From contig JBAVAQ010000007.1 of NCBI GenBank assembly GCA_049585795.1, forward strand, positions 248,001 through 312,000: a stretch of 64,000 bases of DNA, read 5' to 3'. This stretch comes from JABDBE01 sp049585795 (lineage in GTDB: Bacteria > Acidobacteriota > Terriglobia > Terriglobales > Acidobacteriaceae). The notes under the pieces are model-generated. The model did no database searches, was not told the DNA's origin, and saw nothing but the letters and a program-made list of their open reading frames with translations. The position numbers and the translations under genes are program-made. This document shows, in pieces, positions 24,002 through 32,833 of the stretch; position 1 is the stretch's first letter; every line of letters starts with the position of its first letter.

Positions 24002-25215
24002 TTCATTTTCACGGGGCCGTCTTTCCTTGGATTCTTCATTGCATCGCTCTTGATTGGATCATGGGCAGCTTCCTCGCCCTGGTCTGGTTTTCGCGCCTGC
24101 TGGATGCCGCGCTCGGCATGCACAAAATCGCCGACATCTCGCGGCCTCAATGGAATCGCCAACCAGCCACTCCCGGCGGAAATCCCCGCGTCAGCATTAT
24201 TGTTCCCGCTCGCAACGAGGAAGAACACATAGGGTCGGCCCTCACCAAAATGCTGGCTCTTGATTACGACAATTACGAAATCATCGCGGTGAACGATCGC
24301 TCCACCGATCGCACCGGAGAAGTCATCGATCGAGTCGCATCGACGCCCGAAGCCAGCGGGCGCTTGAAAGTTATTCACCTTGCCGAATTGCCGCCGGGTT
24401 GGTTGGGCAAAGTTCACGCGATGTGGAGTGCGGCTAATCAGGCAACCGGAGATTGGCTGCTGTTTACCGATGCCGACGTGCTTTTCCGGCCCGACGTGCT
24501 GACTCGCGCTCTGGCTTATGCCGAGGCCGAACCCGCCGACCATCTGGTTTTGTTTCCACGCATTATCATGCACAACCCAGGCGAAAGAATGACCGTGGCT
24601 TTTTTCCAAACCCTTTTCGTCTTCGGACATCGCCCCTGGAAAGTGGCCGATCCCAAAACCAAAGATCATATGGGAGTCGGCGCGTTCAATCTGATCCGGC
24701 GCCGCGTATACGACGCCGTAGGCGGCTACCAGGCATTGCGCTTTGAAGTGCTCGACGACATGAAGCTGGGAAAAATCGTGAAGAATGCCGGGTATGCGCA
24801 ACGCAACGTCTATGGCGCAGACCTGATTTCGCTGCGCTGGGCCAAGGGCGCGATGGGCATGGTCAACAATCTCACCAAAAATTTCTTTGCCATTCTGTCG
24901 TTCCAGACGTGGCGGCTTCTGCTTTCTGCATCTGCTCTGGCGTTCTTGAACATCATGCCATTCGTCGGGATCTGGCTCGCCCACGGATGGGCTCGCTTGC
25001 CATATGCGCTGGCCCTCGTCTCGATACTCGGCATTTACGTGGGAATGTCATGGGAATCGGACATCCCGGCGTATTATTTCGTTTTGCATCCCATCGGCGG
25101 GGCGATCTTCGTCTACATCCTTCTGCGTTCCATGACCCTGACTCTGGCGCGCGGCGGGGTCGTGTGGCGTGGCACGTTCTATCCGCTTGAAGATCTTAGA
25201 AAAGGCATGGTCTAG
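23998..25215 (+). CDS. Membrane family 2 glycosyltransferase, HpnB/CrtQ-like
   Basis: A 405-aa GT2 enzyme. An N-terminal helix (residues about 15-35) precedes the GT-A domain with VSIIVPARNEEEHIG, VNDRSTDRTG, the DxD-type FTDADVLF and a later acceptor-site VLDDMKLG. Three to four membrane helices follow from about residue 300. The LPPGWLGKVHAM string resembles HpnB and carotenoid glycosyltransferases (LPxGWxGK), so a lipid acceptor is likely. HpnB remains of uncertain function. The gene overlaps the MFS transporter stop by four bases, and the pair may build and move a glycolipid. It is not HpnI, whose motifs differ. Confidence 0.85.
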   Translation: MIHFHGAVFPWILHCIALDWIMGSFLALVWFSRLLDAALGMHKIADISRPQWNRQPATPGGNPRVSIIVPARNEEEHIGSALTKMLALDYDNYEIIAVNDRSTDRTGEVIDRVASTPEASGRLKVIHLAELPPGWLGKVHAMWSAANQATGDWLLFTDADVLFRPDVLTRALAYAEAEPADHLVLFPRIIMHNPGERMTVAFFQTLFVFGHRPWKVADPKTKDHMGVGAFNLIRRRVYDAVGGYQALRFEVLDDMKLGKIVKNAGYAQRNVYGADLISLRWAKGAMGMVNNLTKNFFAILSFQTWRLLLSASALAFLNIMPFVGIWLAHGWARLPYALALVSILGIYVGMSWESDIPAYYFVLHPIGGAIFVYILLRSMTLTLARGGVVWRGTFYPLEDLRKGMV

Positions 25216-25257
25216 CAGCCACCTTAAGCCCCATTCCCCCGTGTCGGTGTGGCAAAG

Positions 25258-25824
25258 TTACTGAGGTGGGCTGGGGATATCAATTGAATCAGTGTCGGGC
25301 GGAATGTCGATCGGAATCTTGGCCGGTTGCTTTTTCTTGTGAGTTGCATACGCGGGCTTCGGTAGACTAAACGACCCCGCGCTATAGTGGCCCTTGTTTT
25401 CCACGTCGTAATTCTTGGGTAGCTTTGGAATCTTCAAACCTTCTCTGCCCAACTGGCGCAATTGCTGGAGAACAATCTCGGCGCGTCCGTCATACTCTTT
25501 CACCGGACCGTGGACTTCGATCACCTGATTCTGCAACTGACTCACATCCCCAATGCGCTTTAGATCGTGAGGAAAAACTACCACGGTGAACGGACACACC
25601 ATGGAATCCTGGCAGAAATCGAAGAGCGTGACGCCGCGTCCGGCGTGCTTTACCCGAAACACTTTGCCGGTAACGCATTGGTCCTCGCCGATGTGCTGGC
25701 GAGCCTCGGCGACGGAAATGCAATCCGCGGCCGCGGACGACGCGGAAAAAAACAAAATGACCAGGAGTCCGCGGAGAAGCGACTGGTCCAATCTACTGCG
25801 AAGCTGGGTCAAGGAAACAAGCAC
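25258..25824 (-). CDS. Secreted OB-fold-like protein
   Basis: A 188-aa protein starting with GTG. A hydrophobic signal (LLRGLLVILFFSASSAAA) is followed by CISVAEARQHIGEDQCVTGKV, VTLFDFCQD, FTVVVFPHDLKRIG and VIEVHGPVKEYDGRAEIVL. This alternating pattern matches the short OB-fold proteins related to the tRNA_anti family that occur in exported form in several phyla. Two cysteine pairs suggest disulfides. The C-terminal 50 residues are proline and lysine rich. No function is known to me. It stands alone, convergent with the glycosyltransferase. Confidence 0.75.
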   Translation of the reverse strand: MLVSLTQLRSRLDQSLLRGLLVILFFSASSAAADCISVAEARQHIGEDQCVTGKVFRVKHAGRGVTLFDFCQDSMVCPFTVVVFPHDLKRIGDVSQLQNQVIEVHGPVKEYDGRAEIVLQQLRQLGREGLKIPKLPKNYDVENKGHYSAGSFSLPKPAYATHKKKQPAKIPIDIPPDTDSIDIPSPPQ

Positions 25825-25985
25825 AACGAGAATGTCACTACCTAGCGATTGTAGGACGCGTAATTGCGCTCAAGAGGAAATCGGCAGAGAAAATCGTCGG
25901 AGTTTCCCAAAACAGAAAAAGGCGGACAAAGGGCCGGTCTCAGATGGGCCGACCCTCGTTGCCCATATAGAAGAGCGGAATGTGT

Positions 25986-26330
25986 TTAGTTGAACGCCTT
26001 CACCGCGCTGGCTTCGTCGTCTCGGACATCGAAGACGGTGTAGAGCTTGGTAATCTGCAGCAGGTCGTGAACTTTCTTCGTCAGGTTCAGCAGTTTAAGT
26101 TCGCCGCCCTGGTTGCGAACCGTGGTAAAGGCACTCACCAGCTCACCAATGCCCGAGCTGTCTATATACGTCACTTCGCCGAGGTTGAGCAGAATCTTTT
26201 TCTGTCCCTTGGAAAGCAGCTCGCGCACCGCGTCGCGCAGAATCACGCTACCCTCACCCAGCGTGATACGGCCACTGCAATCGACGATAGCGACACCATC
26301 CACCTGACGAGTACTGGTCTTCATGGTCAC
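25986..26330 (-). CDS. STAS-domain anti-sigma factor antagonist
   Basis: A 114-aa SpoIIAA/RsbV-type protein. The phosphorylatable serine is S58 in TYIDSSGIGELV, with RITLGEGSVILRDAV in the first half. In such switches the unphosphorylated form binds the kinase/anti-sigma partner and frees a sigma factor or other target. The start is GTG 26330, with GGAGG seven bases upstream, overlapping the stop of the kinase gene as GTGA; ATG 26324 is too close in comparison. The coupled pair is a complete partner-switching module, but no sigma factor or PP2C phosphatase gene is adjacent. Confidence 0.92.
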   Translation of the reverse strand: MTMKTSTRQVDGVAIVDCSGRITLGEGSVILRDAVRELLSKGQKKILLNLGEVTYIDSSGIGELVSAFTTVRNQGGELKLLNLTKKVHDLLQITKLYTVFDVRDDEASAVKAFN

Positions 26331-26773
26331 TGAGAAGCCTCCTTAACGTTCCCGGATGGTCCGTGAACGTGTTTTACGAGTTTAATTTCGGTGCCCGTCT
26401 GGGACGGAACGATTTGCACTTCGTCCATGAACGAGCGGATTAAAAAAATTCCCCGCCCTGAAGTCTTCAAAAGATTCTCCGGAGCCAACGGATCGGGAAT
26501 CTTGGCCAGATCTAACCCTTTGCCCTGGTCACGGATGGTAATCACCAGGTCACTGCTGGTCCGTTCGAACTCAAGTTTGACCTTCTTCTCCGGATCATAC
26601 GCGTTGCCGTGCAGCACGGCATTCACTGCCGCCTCGCGCACGGCCATGGAAATCTGCATGACGACATCCTCGTCGAATCCGCTTTCAGCCGCAATTCGGC
26701 TGGCTGTTTGCTCGGCGCTATCGACGGTCTCCAGCGTCGAATCAAGCGTATAGGAAACCCGGAGTTCGGTCAT
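26327..26773 (-). CDS. RsbW-like serine kinase/anti-sigma factor
   Basis: A 148-aa GHKL ATPase of the RsbW/SpoIIAB kind. The N box is REAAVNAVLHGN, the G1 box DQGKGLD and the G2 box GRGIFLIRSFMD. It would phosphorylate the downstream STAS protein and bind a sigma factor or other output. The open frame extends to 26836, but ATG 26773 (MTELRVSYTLD) matches the family start. It is the first gene of the two-gene operon and is coupled to the STAS gene by GTGA. In Acidobacteriota such pairs often lack a nearby sigma gene, so the output is unknown. Confidence 0.92.
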   Translation of the reverse strand: MTELRVSYTLDSTLETVDSAEQTASRIAAESGFDEDVVMQISMAVREAAVNAVLHGNAYDPEKKVKLEFERTSSDLVITIRDQGKGLDLAKIPDPLAPENLLKTSGRGIFLIRSFMDEVQIVPSQTGTEIKLVKHVHGPSGNVKEASQ

Positions 26774-27070
26774 GGCAAAGTGTTGATGAACCAGCCCCGC
26801 AAACCCAAAATCTTGGGACACAAAACGTCGTGCCAAAAAACTTCGCCCACCGGAGCTAGCTGCGCCGAGCCTTCGCTTTGCGCGAGCCCAAAGTCTCCGA
26901 CCAGCGGATTGGGTAGTTTGCCTTGCTGCTCTGGAAATGTCAACGCGCGGATTATACGCCCGGATTTTGGTCTCCTGCGATACGGCAACTTTTATTAGAT
27001 ACCGAGCGCGGCAAAAACAGGCAAAAGCCTTCTGGCTTCCTGCTCCACAGTTGGGTATTCTCTCAGAGCG

Positions 27071-28312
27071 ATGTCATCGCTGGCGCTTACCGAATTGCTG
27101 GGTCTGCCCGTGTTCGAGCCGTCTGGCGGCCAAGTCGGACGTGTGCGCGAACTGGCGGTCGCGCCTCAGGAGGACCGCGCGCGCATTGCGGTGTTGATTG
27201 TACGGACCAAGGGCGGGGATCGCGTGATGCCGTTCAGCGCTGTCAACTCCATCAATGGCGGCTTGCGCATTGATAGCTCAGTATCGGCGTGGCCCATCGC
27301 GGATGGATCGGAAGGTCTGTTTCTGCTCGCCCGCGATCTGCTCGATCAGCAGATCATCGACGTCCACGGACGCAAGGTAGTCCGCGTCAACGACGTCGAA
27401 CTCTTCCAGGACCCCGGCAATCGCCATCCCATGCTGCGAGTTGGCTCGGTGGATGTAGGTGCGCGGGGAGCGGTTCGGCGCCTGCTGAAGGGGGTGGTAC
27501 CGCTTACCGCGTTACGAGCTTTGCTGCGCAAGATTCCCGAGCGTCCCATTCCCTGGGACTTCGTTGACCTGATCGAAACTGATCCGGCTCGTCGCGTGAA
27601 GCTGAAAATCTCCCATGAACGCCTGGCTCGCCTGCACCCAGCCGATATTGCCGACATCGTCGAAGACCTAGCTCCCGACGAACGCGAGGCCGTGTTCGAA
27701 ACGCTGGACGACGACGTCGCCGCCGAGGCGCTGGAAGAAGTCGAACCCAAAGTGCAGAAGGCGATCGTGGAGTCGCTGGATTCCGAGCGTGCCGCCGACA
27801 TTGTGGAAGAGATGGATCCCGATGCGGCCGCCGATCTGTTAGCCGATCTGCCCGCCGAAACTTCCGCTGACATTTTGGACGAAATGGCTCCCGAAGAGCG
27901 CAAGGAGATGGTTGAACTCCTTGAGCACAAGGAGAACACTGCCGCCGGTCGCATGAATACTGACTACCTGGCCGTGGGTGTCGGCGCCACCGCCAAGGAT
28001 GCCGTCGACGCTTTGCGCAGCTTCGAGGGCGGAATCGAAACCGTGAGCACGATTTATCTGGTCGATTCCCACGGCACGCTGGCCGGTGCCATTCCCCTGG
28101 CCAAATTGGTGCTGGCCTCGCCGGAAACTCCAATGCTCTCTCTAACTCAAGAACCGTTGATCTCGTGCCACGAAGAGGCAAAAGAGCACGAGTTCGCCGA
28201 ACAGTTCGACAAGTACAATCTGCTGACCCTCCCGGTGGTCGACGATCACAACAAGCTGACCGGAGTCATCACCTCCGATGACGTAATCAGTATCCTGCGC
28301 GCCAAGCTGTAG
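27071..28312 (+). CDS. Soluble PRC-barrel, MgtE_N and CBS domain protein
   Basis: A 413-aa soluble protein with three parts. Residues 1-150 form two PRC-barrel-like beta modules (LLGLPVFEPSGGQVGRVREL; HGRKVVRVNDVELF). Residues about 190-290 are the MgtE N-terminal superhelical domain (LHPADIADIVEDLAPDERE, DPDAAADLLADLPAE). Residues about 300-413 hold a CBS pair (TAAGRMNTDYLAVG, LPVVDDHNKLTGVITSDDVI). MgtE is a magnesium channel whose N and CBS domains sense magnesium; here the membrane domain is missing. An Nramp-like transporter gene follows on the same strand, so this may be its metal-sensing regulator. The start is ATG 27071 and no signal peptide is seen. Confidence 0.87.
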   Translation: MSSLALTELLGLPVFEPSGGQVGRVRELAVAPQEDRARIAVLIVRTKGGDRVMPFSAVNSINGGLRIDSSVSAWPIADGSEGLFLLARDLLDQQIIDVHGRKVVRVNDVELFQDPGNRHPMLRVGSVDVGARGAVRRLLKGVVPLTALRALLRKIPERPIPWDFVDLIETDPARRVKLKISHERLARLHPADIADIVEDLAPDEREAVFETLDDDVAAEALEEVEPKVQKAIVESLDSERAADIVEEMDPDAAADLLADLPAETSADILDEMAPEERKEMVELLEHKENTAAGRMNTDYLAVGVGATAKDAVDALRSFEGGIETVSTIYLVDSHGTLAGAIPLAKLVLASPETPMLSLTQEPLISCHEEAKEHEFAEQFDKYNLLTLPVVDDHNKLTGVITSDDVISILRAKL

Positions 28313-28328
28313 AGAGTCTGGTTAATTG

Positions 28329-28358
28329 CACTGTCATCCCGATCGCAGTCGAAGAACC
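28329..28358. repeat. Family A end fragment, reversed
   Basis: CTGTCATCCCGATCGCAGTCGAAGAACC, read in reverse, gives the TTCGACT and GGATGACAG ends of family A close together. It lies just after the MgtE_N-CBS gene. Confidence 0.5.
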
Positions 28359-28411
28359 TTGTGTCCGTTATCTCTCCTTGGTAATGGATGGCCCACCCCA
28401 TCGAACGTTCC

Positions 28412-28804
28412 TCAAGCGCTCGCCTCATTGTGCGCGATAGACGACTTGGGCGGATCCAGCCGCTTCTCCCTGATTCTGCGCTTTCTGGGCGCAGGCGCGA
28501 GGGCAACCCTTTGAAATGTCGAACTCACAACCTCGAAAATCTTAACGTAAGGAGTCCCATCCAGGAGCTTCTCCAGAATCTCTAGTACCTGGGGATAACC
28601 GCTTCCATGGTAGGCCTGCGCATCCGCCTTGTGGTCCCAGAAGCTGATGGCTGCGACTTCCAGCCCGTCGGGTGCGGCTAGAGAGATCAAATCCAGAAAA
28701 CCTTCCTGCTTGCGCAGCCAAGGAAGGATTTCGCACTCCATCAGATTGGTGAACTCGGTAAGTGAATTCGGTTTCAGACGCGCAGCGACTTTTCGGGCAA
28801 ACAT
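28412..28804 (-). CDS. Antibiotic-monooxygenase-like (ABM fold) protein
   Basis: A 130-aa protein whose first 95 residues match the small dimeric alpha/beta ABM-type fold: MFARKVAARLKPNSLTEFTN, EILPWLRKQEGFLDLISLA, VAAISFWDHKADAQAYHGSGYPQVLEIL. The fold includes quinol monooxygenases and heme-degrading enzymes, but many members are uncharacterised, and no haem-ligand residue is evident. The 30-residue C-terminal tail is basic (PRKRRIREKRLDP). ATG 28804 is preferred over the longer frame to 28870 because it follows GAGGGGGT at the right distance. Function unknown. Confidence 0.75.
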   Translation of the reverse strand: MFARKVAARLKPNSLTEFTNLMECEILPWLRKQEGFLDLISLAAPDGLEVAAISFWDHKADAQAYHGSGYPQVLEILEKLLDGTPYVKIFEVVSSTFQRVALAPAPRKRRIREKRLDPPKSSIAHNEASA

Positions 28805-29174
28805 TTGCACCCCCTCGGTGCCGGCTCGATTCCAATCCTTGGAACGGAAAGGATCTGCAGAACACCGCATGTTTGATAGTGCAATTCAGCGCACGAGCGT
28901 TACATCGAGGAGGGGGCGCGTACCACCTCCGCTTGTGTCTTTAGCGGTTGAGCAGCTTTCTTCACGATCCACGAAGCGGCTTAGCGGCTTGGTTAGCGTC
29001 CTCTCGGGATAGAGCCCATCGTTCATCGTGGCAGGTCTTTGCAGGTATCGAGAAACTGTACCACCGCGGGGAATTCTCGTCATGTGTGACTTTTCACCTG
29101 TTCAGATTTCGCTTCTCCATTTATTCTGTCTGATCGTTTGACAATTTCTCTTCGTATGTCTGCGAATTGGACGC
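28805..29174. other. Intergenic region before the Nramp-like gene
   Basis: About 370 bases without a supported gene. TTGACA at 29138-29143 is a perfect -35 hexamer, but no -10 lies at 16-18 bases. Short GC-rich inverted strings (AAGCGGCTTAGCGGCTTGG near 28974) are present. I looked for a manganese (yybP-ykoY) or magnesium (M-box) riboswitch and did not recognise either. Confidence 0.4.
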
Positions 29175-30428
29175 ATGAAATTCCTGAAACGCTGGAAGAC
29201 CCGGATCCTTCTGTTCTTCGCCGTAGTCGGGCCGGGTTTTATCACCGCGAACGTCGACAACGATGCCAACGGCATCTACACCTACTCGGCTGCCGGGGCG
29301 CAATTCGGGCATCTGCTGTTGTGGACGTTAATTCCGATCACGCTGGCTCTCATCGTGGTGCAGGAAATCTGCGCCCGCATGGGCGCGGTCACCGGCAAAG
29401 GCCTTAGCGATCTCATCCGCGAGGAATTCGGCTTTCGTATTACGTTTTTCATGATGATCGGAATCCTGATCATCAACTTCGGCAATGTAGTGGGCGAGTT
29501 TGCTGGAATCGCCGGCAGCCTGGAACTCTTCGGCCTCTCCAAATACATTACAGTTCCGGTTTGTGCCGTGATCGTCTGGCTGATCGTGGTCAAGGGCCAA
29601 TACAAGAGCGTGGAGAAAATATTTCTGGTCGCGTCTTTCTTCTATGTGACTTACATCTTTGCCGGCTTCTTCGCGAAGCCAGCCTGGATCGACGCATTGG
29701 TCGCGACGGTCAAGCCTCCGCCCAAGGCGGCCTTCATGTTGCCCGGATATTTGTATATGACGATTGGGGTGGTGGGAACCACGATTGCGCCCTGGATGCA
29801 GTTCTACCTGCAATCCTCAATCGTTGAAAAGGGAGTAACCAGGCGCCAGTACAAAGCGTCGCAAATCGACGTTATCTCGGGATGCATTTTTACCGACATC
29901 GTTGCCTGGTTCATCATCGTGGCCTGCGCCGCGACTCTTTACGCGCACGGCTATCGCAATATTTCCGACGCCAAAGACGCCGCGCAAGCCCTCCGCCCCC
30001 TGGCGGGCCAATACGCCTATATCCTGTTTGCGATGGGATTGTTTAACGCTTCGTTGTTTGCGGCTTCGATATTGCCGCTCTCGACTGCCTACACGGTGTG
30101 CGAAGGACTGGGATTTGAATCCGGGGTAGGGAAGAAATTCTCGGAAGCGCCAGTATTTTATTGGCTTTATACCATCCTCATCATCGCGGGCGCGGGAGTC
30201 ATTCTGTTGCCCAATTTGCCGCTGGTGAAAATCTCGATTCTTTCGCAAGTCGTAAACGGAGTGGCGGTCCCTCCAGTGCTGGTTTTCATGCTACTTCTGG
30301 TGAACAAGAAAGAGCTGATGGGCGAGTACGTGAACTCACGGATATACAACTGGACGGCGTGGGCCACAACCGTAATTATGACCGGGCTCAGCATCGCCTG
30401 GTTCTGGACGCTACGGTCGGGACAGTAG
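29175..30428 (+). CDS. Nramp-family transporter lacking the canonical metal site (NRMT-like)
   Basis: A 417-aa membrane protein with about eleven helices of the SLC11/Nramp family. It opens with GPGFITANVDNDANGIYTYS where classic Nramps have a DPGN motif. Helix 6 reads GTTIAPWMQFYLQSS where they have the MPHN motif, so the metal-binding methionine is alanine and the histidine is tryptophan. This is the pattern of the Nramp-related group reported to carry magnesium rather than manganese or iron. The MgtE_N-CBS gene upstream supports a magnesium role. The start is ATG 29175, with only a weak ribosome site (TTGGA). Confidence 0.88.
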   Translation: MKFLKRWKTRILLFFAVVGPGFITANVDNDANGIYTYSAAGAQFGHLLLWTLIPITLALIVVQEICARMGAVTGKGLSDLIREEFGFRITFFMMIGILIINFGNVVGEFAGIAGSLELFGLSKYITVPVCAVIVWLIVVKGQYKSVEKIFLVASFFYVTYIFAGFFAKPAWIDALVATVKPPPKAAFMLPGYLYMTIGVVGTTIAPWMQFYLQSSIVEKGVTRRQYKASQIDVISGCIFTDIVAWFIIVACAATLYAHGYRNISDAKDAAQALRPLAGQYAYILFAMGLFNASLFAASILPLSTAYTVCEGLGFESGVGKKFSEAPVFYWLYTILIIAGAGVILLPNLPLVKISILSQVVNGVAVPPVLVFMLLLVNKKELMGEYVNSRIYNWTAWATTVIMTGLSIAWFWTLRSGQ

Positions 30429-30535
30429 GATCCGAAAACTTCTCGCGAAGAATCCAATAAACCTACAGCGACGGTAAACTTTGCGCTACTTTTTTGCCTC
30501 CGAGTATGGCAAAATCCACTGTGGTGGGTGGGGTC

Positions 30536-31618
30536 ATGCTGCGTGCCGTGCTCCCGATTTCCCTGGGTCTGGTGCTTTTGTGCGGGGCCATGGCTGCTGC
30601 GCAGGACCCATCGTCCTCGAACTCGATTGCTTCGCTCCCTACGCCCACTTCGACCACCGCGCCTCTACCTAAGGCTCCCAAGACTTATCACGATGGGAGT
30701 CTGCGCGACATCGACGCGATCGGCAACCGCAAAGTGGGTTGCGAGCGCGGCCTAGGGAACTGGTACAGTCTGGAAAAGCAGATCGAAATGGGCCGCGGCT
30801 ACGCGCGGCAGATTGAATCGACGACCAAGCTGGTGACCGACCCGGAAATCACCGAGTACGTGAACCGCATCGGTCAAAACCTGGTGAGAAACTCTGACGC
30901 CCAGGTACCGTTCACGATCAAAGTCGTGGACACGGACGACATCAATGCCTTCGCTTTGCCGGGCGGATTTTTCTATGTGGATACGGGGCTGATTCTGGCG
31001 GCCGATAACGAGGCCGAACTCGCAGGCGTCATGTCGCATGAAATCGCCCACGTCGCCGCGTGTCACCTGGCGCGCGAAAACACGCGGGGGCAACTGATGC
31101 AACTCGCCTCCATCCCGCTGATCTTTGTCGGCGGCGGAATCGGCTACGCGGCGCAGACCTTGGCCAGCATGGCGATCCCCATGGGTTTCCTGCGGTTTGC
31201 TCGGGGGTTTGAAGCCGAGGCGGACTTCCTCGGAGTCGAGTACTTGTACAAGGCAGGTTACGACCCGCAAGCGCTGACTTCATTCTTCGAGAAGATCGAG
31301 GCCATGGAGAAACATAAGCCGGGCACTCTTGCGAAGACCTTCGAGACGCATCCCCAGACCCCGGACCGGATTGAAAAAACTCAGCAGGAGATCAATACCC
31401 TGTTGCCCCCGGAGCCGGAGTACAAGCTGGATACCTCCGAGTTTGAGGACATAAAAGAAAGGCTGGCGCAGCTGGAGAACCGGCACAAGGTCGATGGCGG
31501 CGGAGGTCCGACCCTGCGCCGTTCCACCTCAGGCAAGGCCAGTGAGCCTGACAGCGGCACTTCTGACGATGATCGCCCGACCTTGAAACGCAGGGATAGT
31601 AGTTCCGCTTCGCAGTGA
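30536..31618 (+). CDS. Secreted M48-family metalloprotease, BepA-like
   Basis: A zinc metalloprotease with signal peptide (LRAVLPISLGLVLLCGAMAAA), the catalytic HEIAH motif within AGVMSHEIAHVAACHLAREN and the downstream glutamate in FARGFEAEADFLGVEYLYKAG. This matches periplasmic M48 proteins such as BepA that maintain outer-membrane protein assembly. The last 110 residues form a charged helix plus a low-complexity basic tail instead of BepA's TPR domain. Starts at 30506 (ATG) or 30494 (TTG) are possible; ATG 30536 is chosen because it follows GGGTGGGG and leaves a normal signal peptide. The gene stands alone. Confidence 0.88.
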   Translation: MLRAVLPISLGLVLLCGAMAAAQDPSSSNSIASLPTPTSTTAPLPKAPKTYHDGSLRDIDAIGNRKVGCERGLGNWYSLEKQIEMGRGYARQIESTTKLVTDPEITEYVNRIGQNLVRNSDAQVPFTIKVVDTDDINAFALPGGFFYVDTGLILAADNEAELAGVMSHEIAHVAACHLARENTRGQLMQLASIPLIFVGGGIGYAAQTLASMAIPMGFLRFARGFEAEADFLGVEYLYKAGYDPQALTSFFEKIEAMEKHKPGTLAKTFETHPQTPDRIEKTQQEINTLLPPEPEYKLDTSEFEDIKERLAQLENRHKVDGGGGPTLRRSTSGKASEPDSGTSDDDRPTLKRRDSSSASQ

Positions 31619-31632
31619 GACAGCGCCTGCCT

Positions 31633-31844
31633 GTCATCTAGCCTTTGTCATCTTGAGCGGAGTCGACAGATCCCTGTTGACTGAAACGGGCACGGCGGCT
31701 CAGGGCATTTTCACCATGAGCTTCGATCCGCACAACGCTTGTTGCGAGAATGCCTCGAATCATTGGGGACGACATGTGCAGCGTAGGGGTCCTTCGACTC
31801 AGTTTGCCCCGCTGGTGCGGGCCAAACGTCGCTCAGGATGACAG
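31633..31844. repeat. Two family A elements in one intergenic region
   Basis: A reversed copy (CTTGAGCGGAGTCGACAGATC at about 31652) and a direct copy (GGGGTCCTTCGACTC at 31786-31800, CTCAGGATGACAG at 31832-31844) fill the gap between the M48 and Nudix genes. The direct copy also carries GAATGCCTCGAAT upstream, as at 6315. Confidence 0.7.
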
Positions 31845-31866
31845 ATTTTAGAATGCAGGAACTGGG

Positions 31867-32259
31867 TTAGACAATCTTGCCCGCGGCTAAATCCCTAACC
31901 AGCGGCAGGTCGGCTTCGAGAAAATCGTACTTGGGCAATTCTGACTTCGCCGACCATTGAACCTCTCGAAAAATTTTGTTTTCAATTTCTCCGTCGTAGT
32001 CGCGGACCACAAAGAAGCGCAACTCAACCGAGCCTCCGCCGGGATACTCATGAACGATGCGCGACACTTCTTCGCCGATCTTGGCTTCGATGCCGAGTTC
32101 CTCATCCAACTCGCGCCGCAGCGCGTCGCGGGGCTGTTCGCCTTCCTCGATCTTCCCCCCGGGGAATTCCCACTTCAATGGCATGGTCTGATGACGGGTG
32201 CGCTGGCACACCAACACTTTTCCGTCTTTGAGGATCAACGCTGCGACGACTCGTTTCAT
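31867..32259 (-). CDS. mutT: Nudix hydrolase, MutT-like
   Basis: A 130-aa Nudix protein. The full Nudix box is seen from GGKIEEGEQPRDALRRELDEE to LGI, with the metal-binding REL..EE residues. The N-terminal strand KRVVAALILKDGKVLVCQRT and the FPGG entry match MutT (8-oxo-dGTP diphosphatase), which clears oxidised nucleotides. A different nucleoside diphosphate substrate cannot be excluded. It is followed on the same strand by no close gene; the GAF gene starts 551 bases upstream of its start and ends 61 bases from it, so the two could be cotranscribed. Confidence 0.88.
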   Translation of the reverse strand: MKRVVAALILKDGKVLVCQRTRHQTMPLKWEFPGGKIEEGEQPRDALRRELDEELGIEAKIGEEVSRIVHEYPGGGSVELRFFVVRDYDGEIENKIFREVQWSAKSELPKYDFLEADLPLVRDLAAGKIV

Positions 32260-32319
32260 GGGCAGGCGATTACTCCAGCCGGATTACGCTCCACGGAATA
32301 AACCGTGAGCGCGGCAGTT

Positions 32320-32811
32320 TCATTTCTGGGACTTTTCGAGGTGTTTGCCGACCAGCGCAGCGCAATGCTCGACCAGTTCACGATCTTCGTCTTTGAAGGC
32401 CGACGGGAAGTGACTGTCGATGTCGAGCTCGCCCACCACTTTGCCACGTACGAACACCGGAACCACGATTTCTGACTTTGTCTCCAGTGAGCAAGCTAGA
32501 TAGCGCGGATCCTCGCTGACATCGTCAACGATAACCGTTTTACCGGTCGAAGCCGCGGCGCCACAGATTCCCTGGTGCAAGGGAATTCGCGTATGCGGCG
32601 TCATTGCTCCTTGAAATGCGCCCAGAACCAGCATGGGTGGCTCGCCGTCAGCAGTCGTCTCAAGCATATAGAAACCTACCCAGTTGTACTTCAGCATTCG
32701 GTCGTGCAGCAGTTTGACCAGTTGAGACATGAGGTGGTCAACCGACTTCGCTGTGCGGGCAAGTTGCTCCAACTCCTCGCGAACATCCTTCGCTTTGGTG
32801 GCACCGGGCAT
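32320..32811 (-). CDS. GAF-domain protein, free methionine-R-sulfoxide reductase-like
   Basis: A 163-aa single GAF domain. YNWVGFYMLE, LVLGAFQG, GICGAAASTGKTVIVDDVSE, YLACSLETKSEIVVPV and VVGELDIDSHFPSAF follow the pattern of fRMsr enzymes, which reduce free methionine-R-sulfoxide. Two cysteines that match known catalytic positions are kept (GICG and LACS). The third one of E. coli, 10 residues after the first, is not, so activity may be altered. A plain GAF sensor is the alternative. The start is ATG 32811. It sits 22 bases after the BtuF-like gene end on the same strand. Confidence 0.75.
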   Translation of the reverse strand: MPGATKAKDVREELEQLARTAKSVDHLMSQLVKLLHDRMLKYNWVGFYMLETTADGEPPMLVLGAFQGAMTPHTRIPLHQGICGAAASTGKTVIVDDVSEDPRYLACSLETKSEIVVPVFVRGKVVGELDIDSHFPSAFKDEDRELVEHCAALVGKHLEKSQK

Positions 32812-32833
32812 AGGAGAAATCTTAACCCACGAA

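Noticed and set aside
23998..25215. HpnI identity for the glycosyltransferase, as partner of HpnJ
   Set aside because: The active-site strings (LPPGWLGK, FTDADV) are those of HpnB/CrtQ-like enzymes, not of the ceramide-glucosyltransferase-like HpnI.
28871..29174. Possible manganese or magnesium riboswitch before the Nramp-like gene
   Set aside because: None of the conserved strings of yybP-ykoY or M-box RNAs could be found.
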